A DNA stretch of 64,000 bases from Vespula vulgaris (lineage: Eukaryota > Arthropoda > Insecta > Hymenoptera > Vespidae), in assembly GCF_905475345.1 (NCBI RefSeq), contig NC_066595.1, forward strand, positions 5,394,501 through 5,458,500. The letters run 5' to 3'. The position numbers were made by a program, and so were the translations under genes. Below, piece after piece: positions 12,840 to 25,850 of the stretch. Below the pieces are notes generated by a model. The model had not been told where the DNA came from. It saw only the letters and a list, made by a program, of their open reading frames with translations, and did no database searches. Within the stretch, counting starts at the first letter, position 1. Every line of letters begins with the position of its first letter.

Positions 12840-14513
12840 AGAGGCGGATGGAAAGATGCTGAGACGAATGCGATAAATGTGACGTGAGCGAAAAGGAAAG
12901 AGACGTTCAGTTCGAGTGTCTTTCGATAGTGGATGGATTTTTCATTTCTTATTGCCTTCGTCCCGTACGATAAGGATTTCTCATCCATCGTCGACAAAGA
13001 TCACTTCTTTAGAAAGAAATTTGTGAAATCTAGTAGTAACAGGGACGTTCAGAACGATCGGTTTGGACTTGGGTTTTTGACGAAAGTGATCTCGATGGAG
13101 GTTATTACGTATAATAAATTTGGACAATTTGTTATCGGTTATTTTTTTTCTTTTCTCTTTTTTCTTTTTTTTTTTTGATGGTAATTTAAAATATCGTTCA
13201 AATTTATAGGGGCGACGTATCGTGAAAAAAATTTTTTTTAATAATTGGTTCGTGATTTTTCCTGATAAAAGGTTTTATTTCTTTCTGCGTTTGAACAACA
13301 GTTTATATTTGAAACAGTTTATTTTTCTTTTCTTTCTTTCTTTCTTTCTTTTTTTTTTTTTTTTGAAATTCATATATTTCTGCCACTGTAATTGTATATT
13401 TATTCTTGATGATTATCGACTTTTTCTTACCAGTATAATTGAGTCTCTTAGGTCAACTTGTAGCATCGAGTCTTAATCGTTCAAAGATAAGCAAATAATG
13501 GTAATTTAGCACCTTGTACATAAAAGCCAGCGAATTACTTCGACTACGTACGTGTCGCAAAGCAATTTGCTTTATGGTTACGACTTCGTAAAGTCGCACG
13601 CGTCGTTCGTAGTCTCGTTATGTTACTCGTCAATGAAATTTCTACTCTAGTATTTCTACTCTTACTGCTGTACGCATGCACGCAGTCATTCATCGATTTC
13701 ATCTTACATAAGATTTAATGTTATTAACTGTTGGCGAGTCGTAAAGATAATTCATTTTCTTTTTTTTATTGTTGCAACGAGATTTGAAGGAATTATTAAT
13801 AAATAGATAAGAGCGAGAAGAGATTTCAAAAATGAAAAGCAAAAAAAAGTATAAAATAAAAAATATATATTTGCTTGTATCTTCGTTTATTAATATTAAC
13901 GTCGAAATGAAAAGAAAAAGAAAATTTTCTCATGGGTGTCATTGACGTTGAAGAATCGAAATTACGATCTTTCCTGATAAATTCAATTCGTTTTGATTGT
14001 TATCAGAAATGAGTGACAAAGTCTCTGGGAAAAGAAGGCGCGAAATCTCTGAAGTTTAACGATAAAAGCTTCTAAGTTGCTCGCTACACCGTGAGATCGT
14101 AATTAATTAATGGATTAACCCTTCGGCTTACAGTGAAATGAGGTGAAAAATAGGGTCAAAGAGGAACAAGAGAAAGGATGGAAAAACTTGAGGGAAAGGA
14201 AGGTACGAAATAAAAATACTACTCTATTGGAGTTAATAAAAATCGATTAAAAAAAAAAAAAGAAAAGAGAGGAAACCACATTTTTCTGATTCGATGAGAG
14301 CGCTCACCCTTACAGAGATAAATAAGATATTCAAAAATAAATAAAAATACGAGAGACGAAGTGATGATACGTAAGTAAAAAAGAAAAAAAAAAAAGAAAA
14401 AAATAGTACGTAATATGTCGTTAAAATTTACACCGAGTAACAATTACGAGTTACGTTTATAAAATTATTAATAATTTTTATAACGTTTTCTCTACTTATA
14501 TTTCTCTACTTCC

Positions 14514-14544
<31 letters not shown>

Positions 14545-16664
14545 ACAAATGTACGATAGAATGATATCAGTAACTAATAAAAACAGGAATAGATATGCCA
14601 CAAAGCTACGTTAGAAATTTTCGGCACATTTCAAGACTCGATCTCATATTCCGAGCATGAGCTCGATCTTCTGCTTTATTTAGTTGTATTTCGATGCAGT
14701 ATTTAAATGATCCACGACTACCAGAGCTTGGCATACACTTACGGTGTCTCTTCTTTGGCTTCTATATTCTCTTTCTCTTTCTCTCTCTCTCTCTATTTTA
14801 CACTCACTTCTCTTACTCGTTCCATCTCTCTTAGTCTCCAATATATCCTTCATGAATATGTAGAACCGCTTGCACTTGCCTTCTTCCACTTTTTCTACCG
14901 GCATACATTTTCCGCTTATTATAACGTACAATACTAAAAATATAACATTGCTCTCTCAACTCGTTTACGTAAGCCAAGTAGCAAATCGTTTCGTGAACAT
15001 ATTATTTTCATAAGCAAACATTTATAAGAAGGAAAGTCACTGTGACGTTTAAAAAAAAAATAAAAAAGAAAAAAAATAATAAACGAAATTTTGTTTCCCT
15101 TCCTTCCTTTTCCCTTTTTTGTTTTTCTTTTTATGTTTTATTTCCTTTTCTTCTTCTTCTTTACATTCCTTTTAACCCGCGACGTCTCCGAAACATGTTT
15201 CGAAATTAATAATTGAAATTATTAACAGAAAGGTCTATCCGGCTTGAAATCTCTTCGAAGAAATGGAAGAAACGGAAGAAAGCAAAGCGCTATTGAGATT
15301 CTATGTGCTCTCCTCGACTATAATAAAGATAGCTAGACTCATCGACGTTTCTACTTAAGCAAACTATCTTCGTCGAGAGTACGCTCAAAATCGATCGGTC
15401 GTAACGTCGACCACGTACCATCTTTTTTATGCATATTAGATACATTTTAAAAAGCGATAAGATTGCAGATTAAAATCGTAGCGAAATGAAATCGCTTGGA
15501 ACTTAACGAAATAGGAAAGAGAAAAAGAAAAACAAGGCACAAGAAAAGAAAAGCAAAAAAAAAAAGAAGTCAAACGGGAACGCTCAAAGTGATTAATACT
15601 ACAATCGTAAAGTCTAATATAATTTGGAAAGACGATAATTGATTAAGAGAGATAATTGACGATAATTTGCTTCTATGCTCAAGTCAATCCTGAAAGCAAT
15701 GCCCTCGACTTATTTTTTATACATGTAACAGGTCGATACACTCAAAAGCTTCCCCATCTTTACTTGGAATAATTATAAAGCTGCGATCGAAAAGCGGATA
15801 TTCGCGGTCTTCCTATTTTACTTTTTAACTTCGTAAGTGGATTCGTCAGGATGATTCCGCTATCTCTTTACAAGATACATAAATGTTTACGAATGAGAGA
15901 AAGGAAGCGAGGAAAAAGAACGATAAATCATTATTATCGTCGTTACGAGTATACATTCGCATACTGGAATGCTTTGAGCGGTTTCTGCGATATAGCGGAC
16001 GTGGCGGGAAATTCAAAAATGGGTTAGCATTTCGATAAAAAATATTGAATAACCCGCATTTCCGCGTATACCAGGACATTTTCTAAAGGCGATAGGGTAG
16101 AAGAGTCTTTACGATTGCGATTCCTCTTCCTCCGTTTTCGTTGCGACGTGCCTTTACGAGGTAGACCTTGCGATAACCATAATGGCCGGTTTCAAACCAT
16201 TATCGTCACTCTATTTCACACTCGATATCTTCGAAGGCTTTCCTCCTTTCTTGATTCCTCTTCGAGCATCGTATCTATCTACCTTCTGTGATCGTGTTCT
16301 AAATCATCACGATAACGTCTTCTTATTGGATAATGTTTTATAAAACTAATGATTAATCGTCAGTTAACTTAATCGTCGGTTCAAATATCGATTATAATGA
16401 TTTGTCTGTCGGATGAAAAATAAATGACAATCAAAGAAAAAGAAAAATTATGATTACACACGTCGCAAATATTCGAATTTTCAAATAAATTATACGTATA
16501 TACGTACACGTTGCCAGTGTCCCAGAAAAGATTGATATAGTTCATATATATTTATTCTACCAACGTATAAAAAAAAAAAAGAGAAAAAGAAAGAAAGAAA
16601 GAAAGAAACCATATAAAATTCAACATTTTATTTTCCTCAATTCTCGTTTCTCTTTATTTTTCAG
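12840..16664. other. Non-coding DNA before the first coding exon
   Basis: Mostly AT-rich with T-runs and CT tracts (about 14516-14544, 14766-14795). An open frame at 12933-13178 (81 codons, MDFSFLIAFVPYDKD at its start) has an ATG shortly after the promoter candidate. It ends in a poly-Phe homopolymer translation and is not convincing. A GC-richer stretch at 16090-16290 contains ATAATGG and CCATTAT as inverted arms. Confidence 0.45.
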
Positions 16665-16985
16665 GTGCGGAGGTGCTGGACTCAAAAGGTTAGCAGCGCT
16701 CTCGTAGTTTCGTATTATCGTGTCTGTGATAAATAGCTAGAACCTACTATACATTCCAAAGTCTGTGAGATAGTTCGTTGTTAGTAAAGAAAATAGTGCT
16801 TGTAGTTATTTAAAGATATTTTAAAAATCGAGGAAATAAAGAGAGAAAGAGAAAACAAAAGAAACAAACAAACAAACAAATAAACGAACAAAGAAAAGAA
16901 AACCAAAAAAGAAAAACTCAAGATCGGCACGGGCCGATCAGCGTTATTAAACGTGCACGTAGAAAATAACTCTGGACACGAAGAA
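16665..16985 (+). other. Fam20C: Probable 5' leader of the first coding exon
   Basis: A pyrimidine-rich run ending in TTTTTCAG at 16657-16664 is the best splice acceptor here, so an upstream non-coding exon is likely. The leader is AT-rich and later purine-rich (a run of AAAC units near 16865-16890). It has stops in every frame, including TAG at 16960-16962 in the frame of the kinase. Splicing at 16665 therefore cannot supply an in-frame start for the long open frame that follows. If the acceptor is not used, transcription would start inside this stretch; I could not identify a convincing initiator. Confidence 0.45.
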
Positions 16986-18567
16986 ATGTCTGGAAGCAGA
17001 TGGCTCGAAAGTCAAGAGAGCAAGTTTGGACCGCCGGACATACGAAGGCAACGATTCAAATTTGAAACTAACGAAAGAGATAGCAGAGGAGGAGGTGCAT
17101 GAGATACGTAGATCGAGATCTGTGATCGATCTTTCGATCGGGAATCAAACGGTCGGAAAAAGAAGGAAGATACGACAGTATTGGAGCGAGAGAATAAAAC
17201 CATCGAAGAAATCCATCGACGAAGGAACGAGAAAAATTCGAAAGGTAGAAAGAAACGACTCGTTTCTCAAACGATTCGTCAAAACTTCGAAGGAAAATAT
17301 CGCCGAGGGATGCGAACGATTGGTCAGAAACATTCGTAGGAGTCCGCGTCTTCTTCAAAAAAAATTACATTTGGCCAAGAGTACAGACAGTTTGGATAGT
17401 ACGAAAAACGATAACCATCGACCAGTACCACCTATTCGAAGGAAAAAATCGCGAAAGGGTTCCGTATGCTTATTGGACTGTTCAACAAAATCCGAAGATT
17501 TTGTAATCGTTACGAGGGATAGAAGAAAAGAGGAGGAGGACTCGTCGAGATCGAAGAGCGTCTCGGTGGAAGATGTCGAGGATTTGATACGTTCAGAAGA
17601 CAATCTTAGATTATTGGAAGAGCGTGTGAATCTAAGAAGACGTTTTGAAAAAAAGAGAGAATCCAAGGACTCGCTTTTGGCTGATTATTCGCCTGCTGTG
17701 CACAGGCGTTACGTACGTTCAAGGTCATCGCGAGAGGAAGATCGCGTCTCCGAGTCCGAAAGTAAGCCGCTCGAACAACGAACGTGTAAGTGCGAAAGGA
17801 AAGTGAAATATTCGCCACCGCCGGACGAGGAAGAACCAAAGGAGAAGGAGGAGAAGGAAGAAGAAGAGGAGGAGGAGGAGGAGGAGGAGGAGGAAGAGGT
17901 ACAGAGGTCATCGAGACGTAAACGGCAAATCTGCGATAACGCGAACGGGTCAGTCGATCTCGAAGAAGTTCCAACGACTCGACAATTTCCGATAGCCGAC
18001 AGTGACCAGTTGCATGCGCGCGCCTCGAGCACGTCGTCCGACGTAAAATGCAAACTTGCAAATTCGTCGGATGCACGAGGAGAAGAAGGAGAGGAACGAC
18101 GGCAACGAGAACGACAACGACGACGACGACAACAACGAAAACGACGACGACGAATAAGCGAACTACGTCGACGTAGGCAGCAAGAAAGCGAGGAGGAAGA
18201 AGAGGAAGAAGAAGAAGAAAAAGAAGAAGAGGAAGAAGAAGAGGGAAGAGAACCGACGAGTCTCAAGTTATCAGTCGAGCTATTATCGCCGTTACTCGAA
18301 ACTGCGAGAATTTCGATAGGAGATCGTGAGGATGAAAGTATTCTCTTAGCTGAAAGTTCTTTCGAAGCTCGATCGAGTATAGAAGAGGAGAGCGTTAATT
18401 CTGACTCCCCGTCGATCGATACCATCGTTGGCGATGTTTTACGATCCGTGACTGTTCTACGAAACGATTCCATCGAAAAGATTATCGGGGATAGGATCGA
18501 ACCGTCGAGGAACGACGAGAAGAGCAAAAGTTGTCTCGAGTATACATCGAAATCGAGAAACTCAAAG
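16963..18567 (+). CDS. Fam20C: In-frame, methionine-free N-terminal extension of the FAM20C-like kinase
   Basis: This is 535 sense codons, uninterrupted from the stop at 16960 to the canonical kinase Met at 18568, with no in-frame ATG. The predicted sequence is hydrophilic and mostly disordered. It has clusters of Arg/Lys with Ser (for example RKKSRKGS and SRSKSVSVEDVEDLIRS), a PPP-DEEE segment, a poly-Glu run coded at about 17827-17900, an Arg-rich block at about 18090-18185 and a second Glu run at about 18187-18245. It has no signal peptide or hydrophobic segment, so it would lie on the cytosolic side of a type II membrane protein. The purine-rich repeats also leave the minus strand open at 17709-18644, so openness there is partly compositional. 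The ordinary-complexity part before 17800 argues better for real coding. The function of such a tail is unknown to me, and the start codon is unresolved. Confidence 0.55.
16986..17102 (+). CDS. 38-codon ORF with good start context: possible true N-terminus in a shifted frame, or a uORF
   Basis: The ATG at 16986 sits in GAAGAAATGT, a good insect start context. It reads MSGSRWLESQESKFGPPD and then a basic stretch, and stops at TGA 17100-17102. It overlaps the long open frame of the kinase gene, which is one frame away, for the whole of its length. Skipping one base anywhere in 16986-17099 would fuse this start to the Met-free extension and so to the kinase. Alternatives are an ordinary uORF that lowers translation of the kinase, or chance. 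The sequence alone cannot decide. Confidence 0.35.
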   Translation: MSGSRWLESQESKFGPPDIRRQRFKFETNERDSRGGGA

Positions 18568-19016
18568 ATGAAGCTGACGATTAGAATGATCAGGATACGC
18601 GACAAACTGGTGCTCGGTTTGAGCGCCTTTGCGATACTCTTCACCTTACTTTTGGTGATGGATCTTCAAATGGATCTCGGCTACAGTGGACATCATTTGA
18701 TACCAAGCCACGGTCGTGTTAGAATCGGTGACGATCCCAACGTCGAAACCGTATATACCGGTTTCCGGCGTAAGTTTTTGCAACGTACCAACGGTAGTAA
18801 AGAACAATACGACACGGCTACCTTTACGCGAGCTGTCAAGGACGTTGGTGCTTCTTCGAAAACTGGCAAATCGAACGAACACGACGATTTCGCCGATCTA
18901 ATCGATATTGTTACGAACGGTTACGATGTTAACGCGGACGAGGGTGTCGTTAGGATTAGCGGCGAAGATCACACTTACAATCCTACCTTGGGAGAACTCA
19001 GACACGCCGTCCCAGG
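18568..19016 (+). CDS. Fam20C: FAM20C-like kinase, coding exon 1: signal anchor and propeptide/stem
   Basis: The ATG at 18568 is the canonical start by homology. It is followed by a basic stretch (MKLTIRMIRIRDK) and a hydrophobic anchor at about residues 14-31 (LVLGLSAFAILFTLLLVM), as in the short type II anchors of the family. Residues 32-149 form the variable lumenal stem. It includes a possible N-glycosylation site, N75-G-S, and acidic segments (EHDDFADLIDIV). The exon ends at 19016 inside a Gly codon (GG|gtaagt), phase 2. Cleavage of the stem, known in vertebrates, cannot be placed here from sequence. The upstream frame is open, so this Met may be internal in a longer isoform. Confidence 0.92.
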
Positions 19017-20595
19017 GTAAGTTCTTCTTCCTGTCTCTCTCTTTTTTTTTCTTTTTCTTCTTTTTCCTCTTTTCTATCCGATTTTTACTGATATTTTTAA
19101 TTATCAACGACTGTACGAGCTTGCGATCGAAAATATATGCTTTTTAACGTCGAGTCTCTTGGAACATTAATTAATTACGACGTTAATTCTTAAGATTATT
19201 AAAATCAAACAATAATTCTCTTCGCATTTTTAATAATTATCGCGTTACTTAACATCAAAAAGTATTGAAATTCCTAATTGGAAATTGAATGATTTTCTAA
19301 AATTTAAAGGAAATTACATACCCACGATAGTACCGAAACCAAAGTAATCTGACTTATGACTGACAGTTAAATCTAATCGAAAACAGAGTCAAGTAGCGCC
19401 ACTATCTTCAATAGCAATTACTCGTGAGAAGCATGTCTGAAATTAAGATTCCATTACTTATCGTTATCTCCAAATTTGGAAAAACATTTTGTTATCCTCT
19501 CGTTAGATTCGTTTTAAACATTTTCTTCAATAGCAACGGGATCGCAAAATCTTACATTTTCGGATAAAATATTGGATAGGTTCGAGAAGAGAAGACTAAA
19601 GCCACGATACGAGTTGACTAAATTGCTGTTTTCTCATGGTCTACACGCGTACCACGTTTATAGGAACACGATTTTTCTCCTCCCGAGCCATTCCACACGA
19701 CGAAATCGTGTTCGTTGGTGCGAACGCGATTGCGGACCTTCCTTTTCTTTCTTCCCTCCTTCCTTTCTTCTTTCCTAAGTCACCGTTCCCTTCTTTTCTT
19801 TTCTTTCTTCCTTTTTTTCCTTTCTTTCTTCTTTTTTTATTTATTTATTTATTTATCGTTCTTTTTTTAGATTAAAGTTCCGTTCGATCATTAACCAATC
19901 GTTGTCGTTGAGAGACGATCGACCGCGTCAGACTTCATCGATTTTTTTATCATCAATTTGTCTCATGATCACTGTTAAATACGAAGTATAAATATAGGTT
20001 TTGTATCTGTTATTTTTTTTTCTCTTTTTTTTTTCAAAGTCATTAATTAATCATTTTAGCAGACAGGTCTCTTAGAACGTATAGATTTTTACGAGAGTCA
20101 GTTCGAGAGAAATTTTATTTTTTATTAGCTCGCGGAAAGCCAAGTAGAACGTGTGATTCTTTAAAATGTTATATAGCGTTTGTATCGAACAAAGTATAAT
20201 CCATTAATTCGTTCTTCATGTGTATGTATATCTCATTAATCATTTACCTTACATTTGCATACATATCTAGATATGATTGTTTTGGATTAATCGAAAACGA
20301 TGAACGAGTTTTGTAAAATGCAGGAGACCGATGTATTATTTTGAAAACTAATATAACTAATAATCCAAAGAAAGAGACGACGATTGAATGACAATGATTG
20401 TCTTATAACTGTTCTTCTTTGTAGTCAGACTTCAACTGTCCGATGGTTTCTTCTTTGTCTTCTCTCATTCGTTATCGATAACCTTTTGTTAGACTTTGTC
20501 ATCGTCTTATCTTTTATACTGTTCTACGAATATGATTATCTTCTTCCTTTTTACCTATTTACTTACATAGTATCTTTATATGTGTTCTCATATCC

Positions 20596-20597
<2 letters not shown>

Positions 20598-20630
<33 letters not shown>

Positions 20631-20720
20631 CAATTAAATGTTATTCGAATATATTTTATCATACGTAATATAATTGATAAGTTACGATTGAAATAATCGA
20701 TATTGCATTTAGCAATTCAC

Positions 20721-20762
<42 letters not shown>
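20598..20762. repeat. Two TA microsatellites
   Basis: Uninterrupted TA runs at 20598-20628 and 20724-20762 with AT-rich sequence between them. Confidence 0.93.
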
Positions 20763-20770
<8 letters not shown>

Positions 20771-23700
20771 ATGCGTACATATATATGTACATACATAATA
20801 CGATATATAAAAAAGCTAAGCTTTGTCCTGGATGTCGGAAGATATTAAAAAGGGTGAAAAGTGTATATTAGAGAAGGTCGAATGAATGTTCAGTGATATC
20901 ACGAAGTAACCTCGATTCCAAAGGGAATAACGCATTGTTTCTCGTACATTCGAGTAACGACAATGGCGTAAGACGGTGAAGGTTCGCTTATTCGAAATAA
21001 CATAAAAGGGTTCATATAGGCACGCGGAAACGATGCGATAGGACTTCAGAGACTTCGGTACGAACCAGACGATGCTTTTTACTCTATGATGTCTCTCGAG
21101 AATCTACGAACGAGAAAGAAGAAGACAATGAAGATGGCTACCTTTTATTTTCAGAAAGTATCCCTTCTTGAAATAATTCATAAAACATAAATAAACGGGG
21201 CTGTCGAATAATCAAAAATAAGTATATATGGATATATTTATACACACATATATGTGTGTGCAGATATAAAACGTAGAATACCTTGAACTTTATTTCTCTT
21301 TTATGTCTTATGACTGCCGACAAGAATAAAACGATAATCGAGTATCCTATTCGTGGATTAGATGATGTGAGATATATGTATGTACCATCTTTGTGTGGAC
21401 CTTCCTTTTCAATGTCAATGTTATTTGGATCAAGCTGACATTTCAATATGTTCTTTTTTAACTTTAGAAATCGATAAAAAGAATATACTTCCAAATGATA
21501 ACGTTGCTGATAGCCTATCGAGATCAGATTTTATAGGTATCATGGGATGATACCCATAGATCTGAAATATAAAATCTTAGATTCTGAAAATCATTCGTTC
21601 AGATGATATAGGATCTTCATATATAATAGAGCTTCTTTGCTGGTATTAGATGTTACGTTCGGTATTTTTGATATTACTTGCTCTTAAACTTATCCTAATC
21701 CTTTGGTTTACTTTCATACTCTTTCATCTCCTTTTTTTTCTTTTTTTTTTTTTCTAACAATGAGTAACGGCGATAACAATATCTGACTTGCGGGAAATAA
21801 ACTTCGGATTGATCTAATCATTTCTGCAAACGTGTCTTTTTTTCTTTTTTGACTTCTTTTTTTTTAAGTTGAAAAATCGAACATATTAGTAAAGAAAAAA
21901 TTAAAGAATTCGATTCACGCGAAATTCGTATTGATCTAGTGACAGTGTTTCCGTCGGATTTCCATCGACTGAATAATAAAATACAACACAAACTAAATAG
22001 ATGTTCCTCTTTAAAAGGAACTGCTTCTTTTTTATTCGATCATTGTGTGTTTTTGAGTTTAATAGATACCTATGTACATATATATGCTTATCCCTCAACG
22101 ATATACATCATTCACATTGTTACACTAATTAATTGTAACACTAACCGATACTATACGTCTAATCGCAATGAAGAAGATCTATTATATATAGGAACCTTTA
22201 TCTCTCTTACGTATAATTTCTAGAAGCTAAAATTTTATATTTCGAATTTACTATTTTATCCTATGATATCCATCGAATTTCATTTCGATCGATCATTGAC
22301 ACCTATCGAGGTAGTATAGTCGATAAAAGTAAAAAAGAAGACAATATAAGAGAAATCAATCATTATTATTAAATGTTAAATGAAAATGATAGAAAATAAA
22401 TATTTGTAATATCATCTGGAAGTATACTCGAAAAAATGACGATATTTTCACACTCTCAGTGCACTGTATCCTATTCGATCGTGTTAAAGTTGACAAAAGC
22501 AGAACGCTCTTTCTCATAACTCGTCGCTTGGTTTCGAGGAACTTTCGAAGGGGCTTCAAAAACTTTCGAATAGCTTTTCTGAGCGTACAATAAAAGAAGA
22601 GTGAAAAAACGAGAAAAGAGAGAAAGAGAGAAAGAGAGAAACAGGGATAAAAAGAGAAAGAGAGAGAGAGAGAGTCATAAATCCATCCAGTTTTCTCGAT
22701 TTTCCGCACGAAGGATGATCGAATAATCGACGAGTCTGGATCAGTCACGCAATATAGACTTTGAGAACAAAAAGAATGTACAAATAATAAAACAGATAAA
22801 AGTAAAATAACTATTTATTTATGTAGATCTATATTTACTAGATCATTGTACTTAATATACCTCATAACTTTGATGCATTTTGTTCTCTTCATTATCACTA
22901 TATCGTTTAGATAATGAAGGAGTAATCCTATCTATCTATTATTCGAATATTTAGATAATAATTGAGTTCATCTGTTCATCTGTCTATCTTGTTTATTTAA
23001 ATATTTATTAAAGTATCCATATACAGCATTCATAAACTGTAGTCGAATAAATGGACGAGTAAATTTCATATAACACCAACCATAAAATAGTTTGCAAAAC
23101 CATATAAAAATTCAAAGAAAGAAAAACATTATTTGTAAATGGGGAGAGAGAAAGAGAGAGAGGGATCAGTGTTTCGGTCTGAAAAATAGAGATATATTTC
23201 TCCCAAGTAAAAGCCATTTTCTCGCTTCGTCCCGCTTGTTTACTCCAACTCATTTATAATTTTTCTCTCACGCCTATGCCCAGAGTGCAACTCTTTATCA
23301 CGATGGAGACTTCGATCTCGTTTAGAAGACGGCACAAGGTTCGCATCATTACTTTTCTTTTTTTTTCCCCTTAAACCGATCAATAAATTTGCGTTTTAAT
23401 TATTGATTACAATCCCAATATCGTCTTTTTTCTTTCACTTTGAAAGAGCTTTCGGAATAGCATTAACATTGTTACTAGTATAAAACAATTTTATAATAAT
23501 GGAATAATTTAAATAATGCTTGAACGCAATATCTAAATTTTATTTTTTCTTTGTTATTATTATTGTTATTATTATTATTCTTAATTATTCTTAATTTACT
23601 TTTAAATATTTTTAATTATCTTCTTAAAGGTAATTATGCTTAAAAGAATATAAGCCAATCTCGCAATTATGCGGATTAATATTTAGATTAGATTTTCGCG

Positions 23701-24594
23701 TTGAATTTAATATTTAAATTATAGCATCTCGATGCTTATATTATTTTATTTTATTTTCCGTTTACTTTCGAACAAACAAATTTTCCTACGAAGGCAATAG
23801 AAAAATTCAAATTTCGCGGAGTTATAAAATAAAAAAACGCGTAACGCCATCTGTTCTAAATTTAAAATAATACGCCGAGGGAACGAAACTTGTTAGCTTC
23901 TTACGTTTTGGCCAAGATCCAAGAATTTTCTCCTTATTCAGGATTAACATCCTTTATCTTCACGCGTATTTACAGATACGCGACACGCTCGTTATCGCCT
24001 CCGTATTTCTGATATAAATTTCATCTTTATCGCGATCCGTTTTCTCCCGACAGTTTATTGAGCGTTCTTATCTCTAATAACAATATAAATAGAAGATAAA
24101 TCGTACAGTATAATATAATCGATAGAAAATTATTCGCTTAATGATTTACTTTTATTAATAAAATTTTAAATCATTTTTTCCAGTTTTACTATAATTAATT
24201 TCGAGGATTTAATTTCATTACACAATACAAACATTTTTCTAACAAGAACGATTTAAAATTATTGTAAAGTACAAAAAGATTTTCAATCCTTTCCGTACTA
24301 TAAACTTAGGTATTATTAAAAAAATAAACGCGAAGAAATATAAAAGGAGAGAGAGAGAGTCGTTTTATAAGTGACGAAAGATATCGCGCCGGAAATAAGT
24401 ACGTGCCCTCTAACGCGTTATCTTTGCTACGATTTTAGAAAAAAATAAAAAGAAAGAAAAATAGAGGGGAAAAAACTGATCGATGCTAAGAGAGATCGAC
24501 GCGTTCGTGTTTAATATCCGGGAAAAGAAATTGGGTCGTTTTTATTATTTTATCGTAACCGAGATAAAAGTCGTTCGAAAGGAACCGTCTCGTA

Positions 24595-24618
24595 CGTACT
24601 TAAGTACTTACGTACTTA
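24595..24618. repeat. Three tandem 8-mers forming nested palindromes
   Basis: CGTACTTA, AGTACTTA and CGTACTTA follow one another. The junction gives the perfect 12-bp palindrome GTACTTAAGTAC at 24597-24608. Confidence 0.85.
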
Positions 24619-25479
24619 CGATTAGTTCACGAGAGACGAAGATTAGCGTCTAAAGAAATCGTGTCATGGTTATTGGGTCGCGTCATGACGCATACAAGAC
24701 GTGTTGCAAGTCAAAAGAGAAGAAAATATATTAAAGGGAAGAAGAGAAGCGAGACGTCTATACCTCGTCTTATCTTATCTATGATAATATGTCTATCTTT
24801 GATGTAAAATAACAGGTACGGTCAGTTCCGCTCCTTTTGCTTTTCCTGAAGCGGCTCGTTAATTGTGGAAAGTGCCGCGACGAAAAGAGAACTCTTCTTT
24901 TCGATTTAGAATCTGACATGTCAATTATTAAATCTTTTCCAACAAGAAAAAAAAAATTTCTTCTCCAAAGTACACGAGTATGTTCAAAAAAAAAAAAAAG
25001 AAAAGAAAAGATAAAGAAAAAAAAATCGTGTACCAGCGGCGCAAAAAAAAGGTAAAAATTCGAAATATTTTTTCAAATTTTCTCCAAGATAAACACTCTC
25101 TAAAGAAAAAAAATCTCTAAACTTTAGGATACTTCGTAGTAAAAAGAGAAACTTCGAGCATGCGCTCTTATCTCTATGCATAATGATCTATAACATATCG
25201 CTTAGCTCCTTCTTATTATTTTTTCTCATACGTCCATGTATAAACCATTTTATATAGTAACATCGATCCTTAACAGGATTCGATTACCGTTTGATTTTCC
25301 ATATGCATCAATTTTATTTAAATTATACTCTAAACAACATCAATTTGAAATAATAAATTGTACTAGTTAGAAAAGTATTATACTGATTTGTCGCTGTATT
25401 TCGAGGTATAATACGAAGTGCAATGGAATTGTTCCAAAGGAAAGACCAGAGAGTTTTCGGTAAGCGGCCTAATTACGCG

Positions 25480-25850
25480 ACCGGTCCATGCGAATGACTA
25501 ATCAGGGCAAACGTCAGCGACTCGTATACGAAGACCAACGGGCGTGCGCGGATATGTTCGGATATACGACCGTAAACCGCAGAGAATCCACGCGAGAGAG
25601 AGAATCCTCGCTCGCTCGCTCGCCAGCTCGAACCTTCGTGGCGAACGTCTACGGATTAAAGCCCCGTGTTGTGTTGTCCTCGCGAAACCGCACTTTGTGC
25701 TCAAACACACGAGACACATATTACGTTGCGCCCCCGACCATACACGGATTACTGTCATATATATACCTCCTGTCCCGTTTACCCGGAATTCCTGCATCGA
25801 TCTATACTCCGAACCTGCAGGTCCTTTCACCGATATCCTTCTGAATCACG
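25480..25850. promoter_or_regulatory. CpG-rich intronic island, candidate enhancer or internal promoter
   Basis: A GC-rich, CpG-rich block inside intron 1. It is open in three overlapping frames (118 and 144 codons on +, 110 codons on -), which is what loss of AT-rich stop codons produces in any GC-rich block. The frames show no domain. Its composition resembles the coding exon, not the surrounding intron. Confidence 0.3.

Noticed and set aside
17709..18644. 311-codon minus-strand open frame opposite the kinase exon
   Set aside because: It is the Ser-rich shadow of GAG/GAA-rich coding sequence and has no domain.
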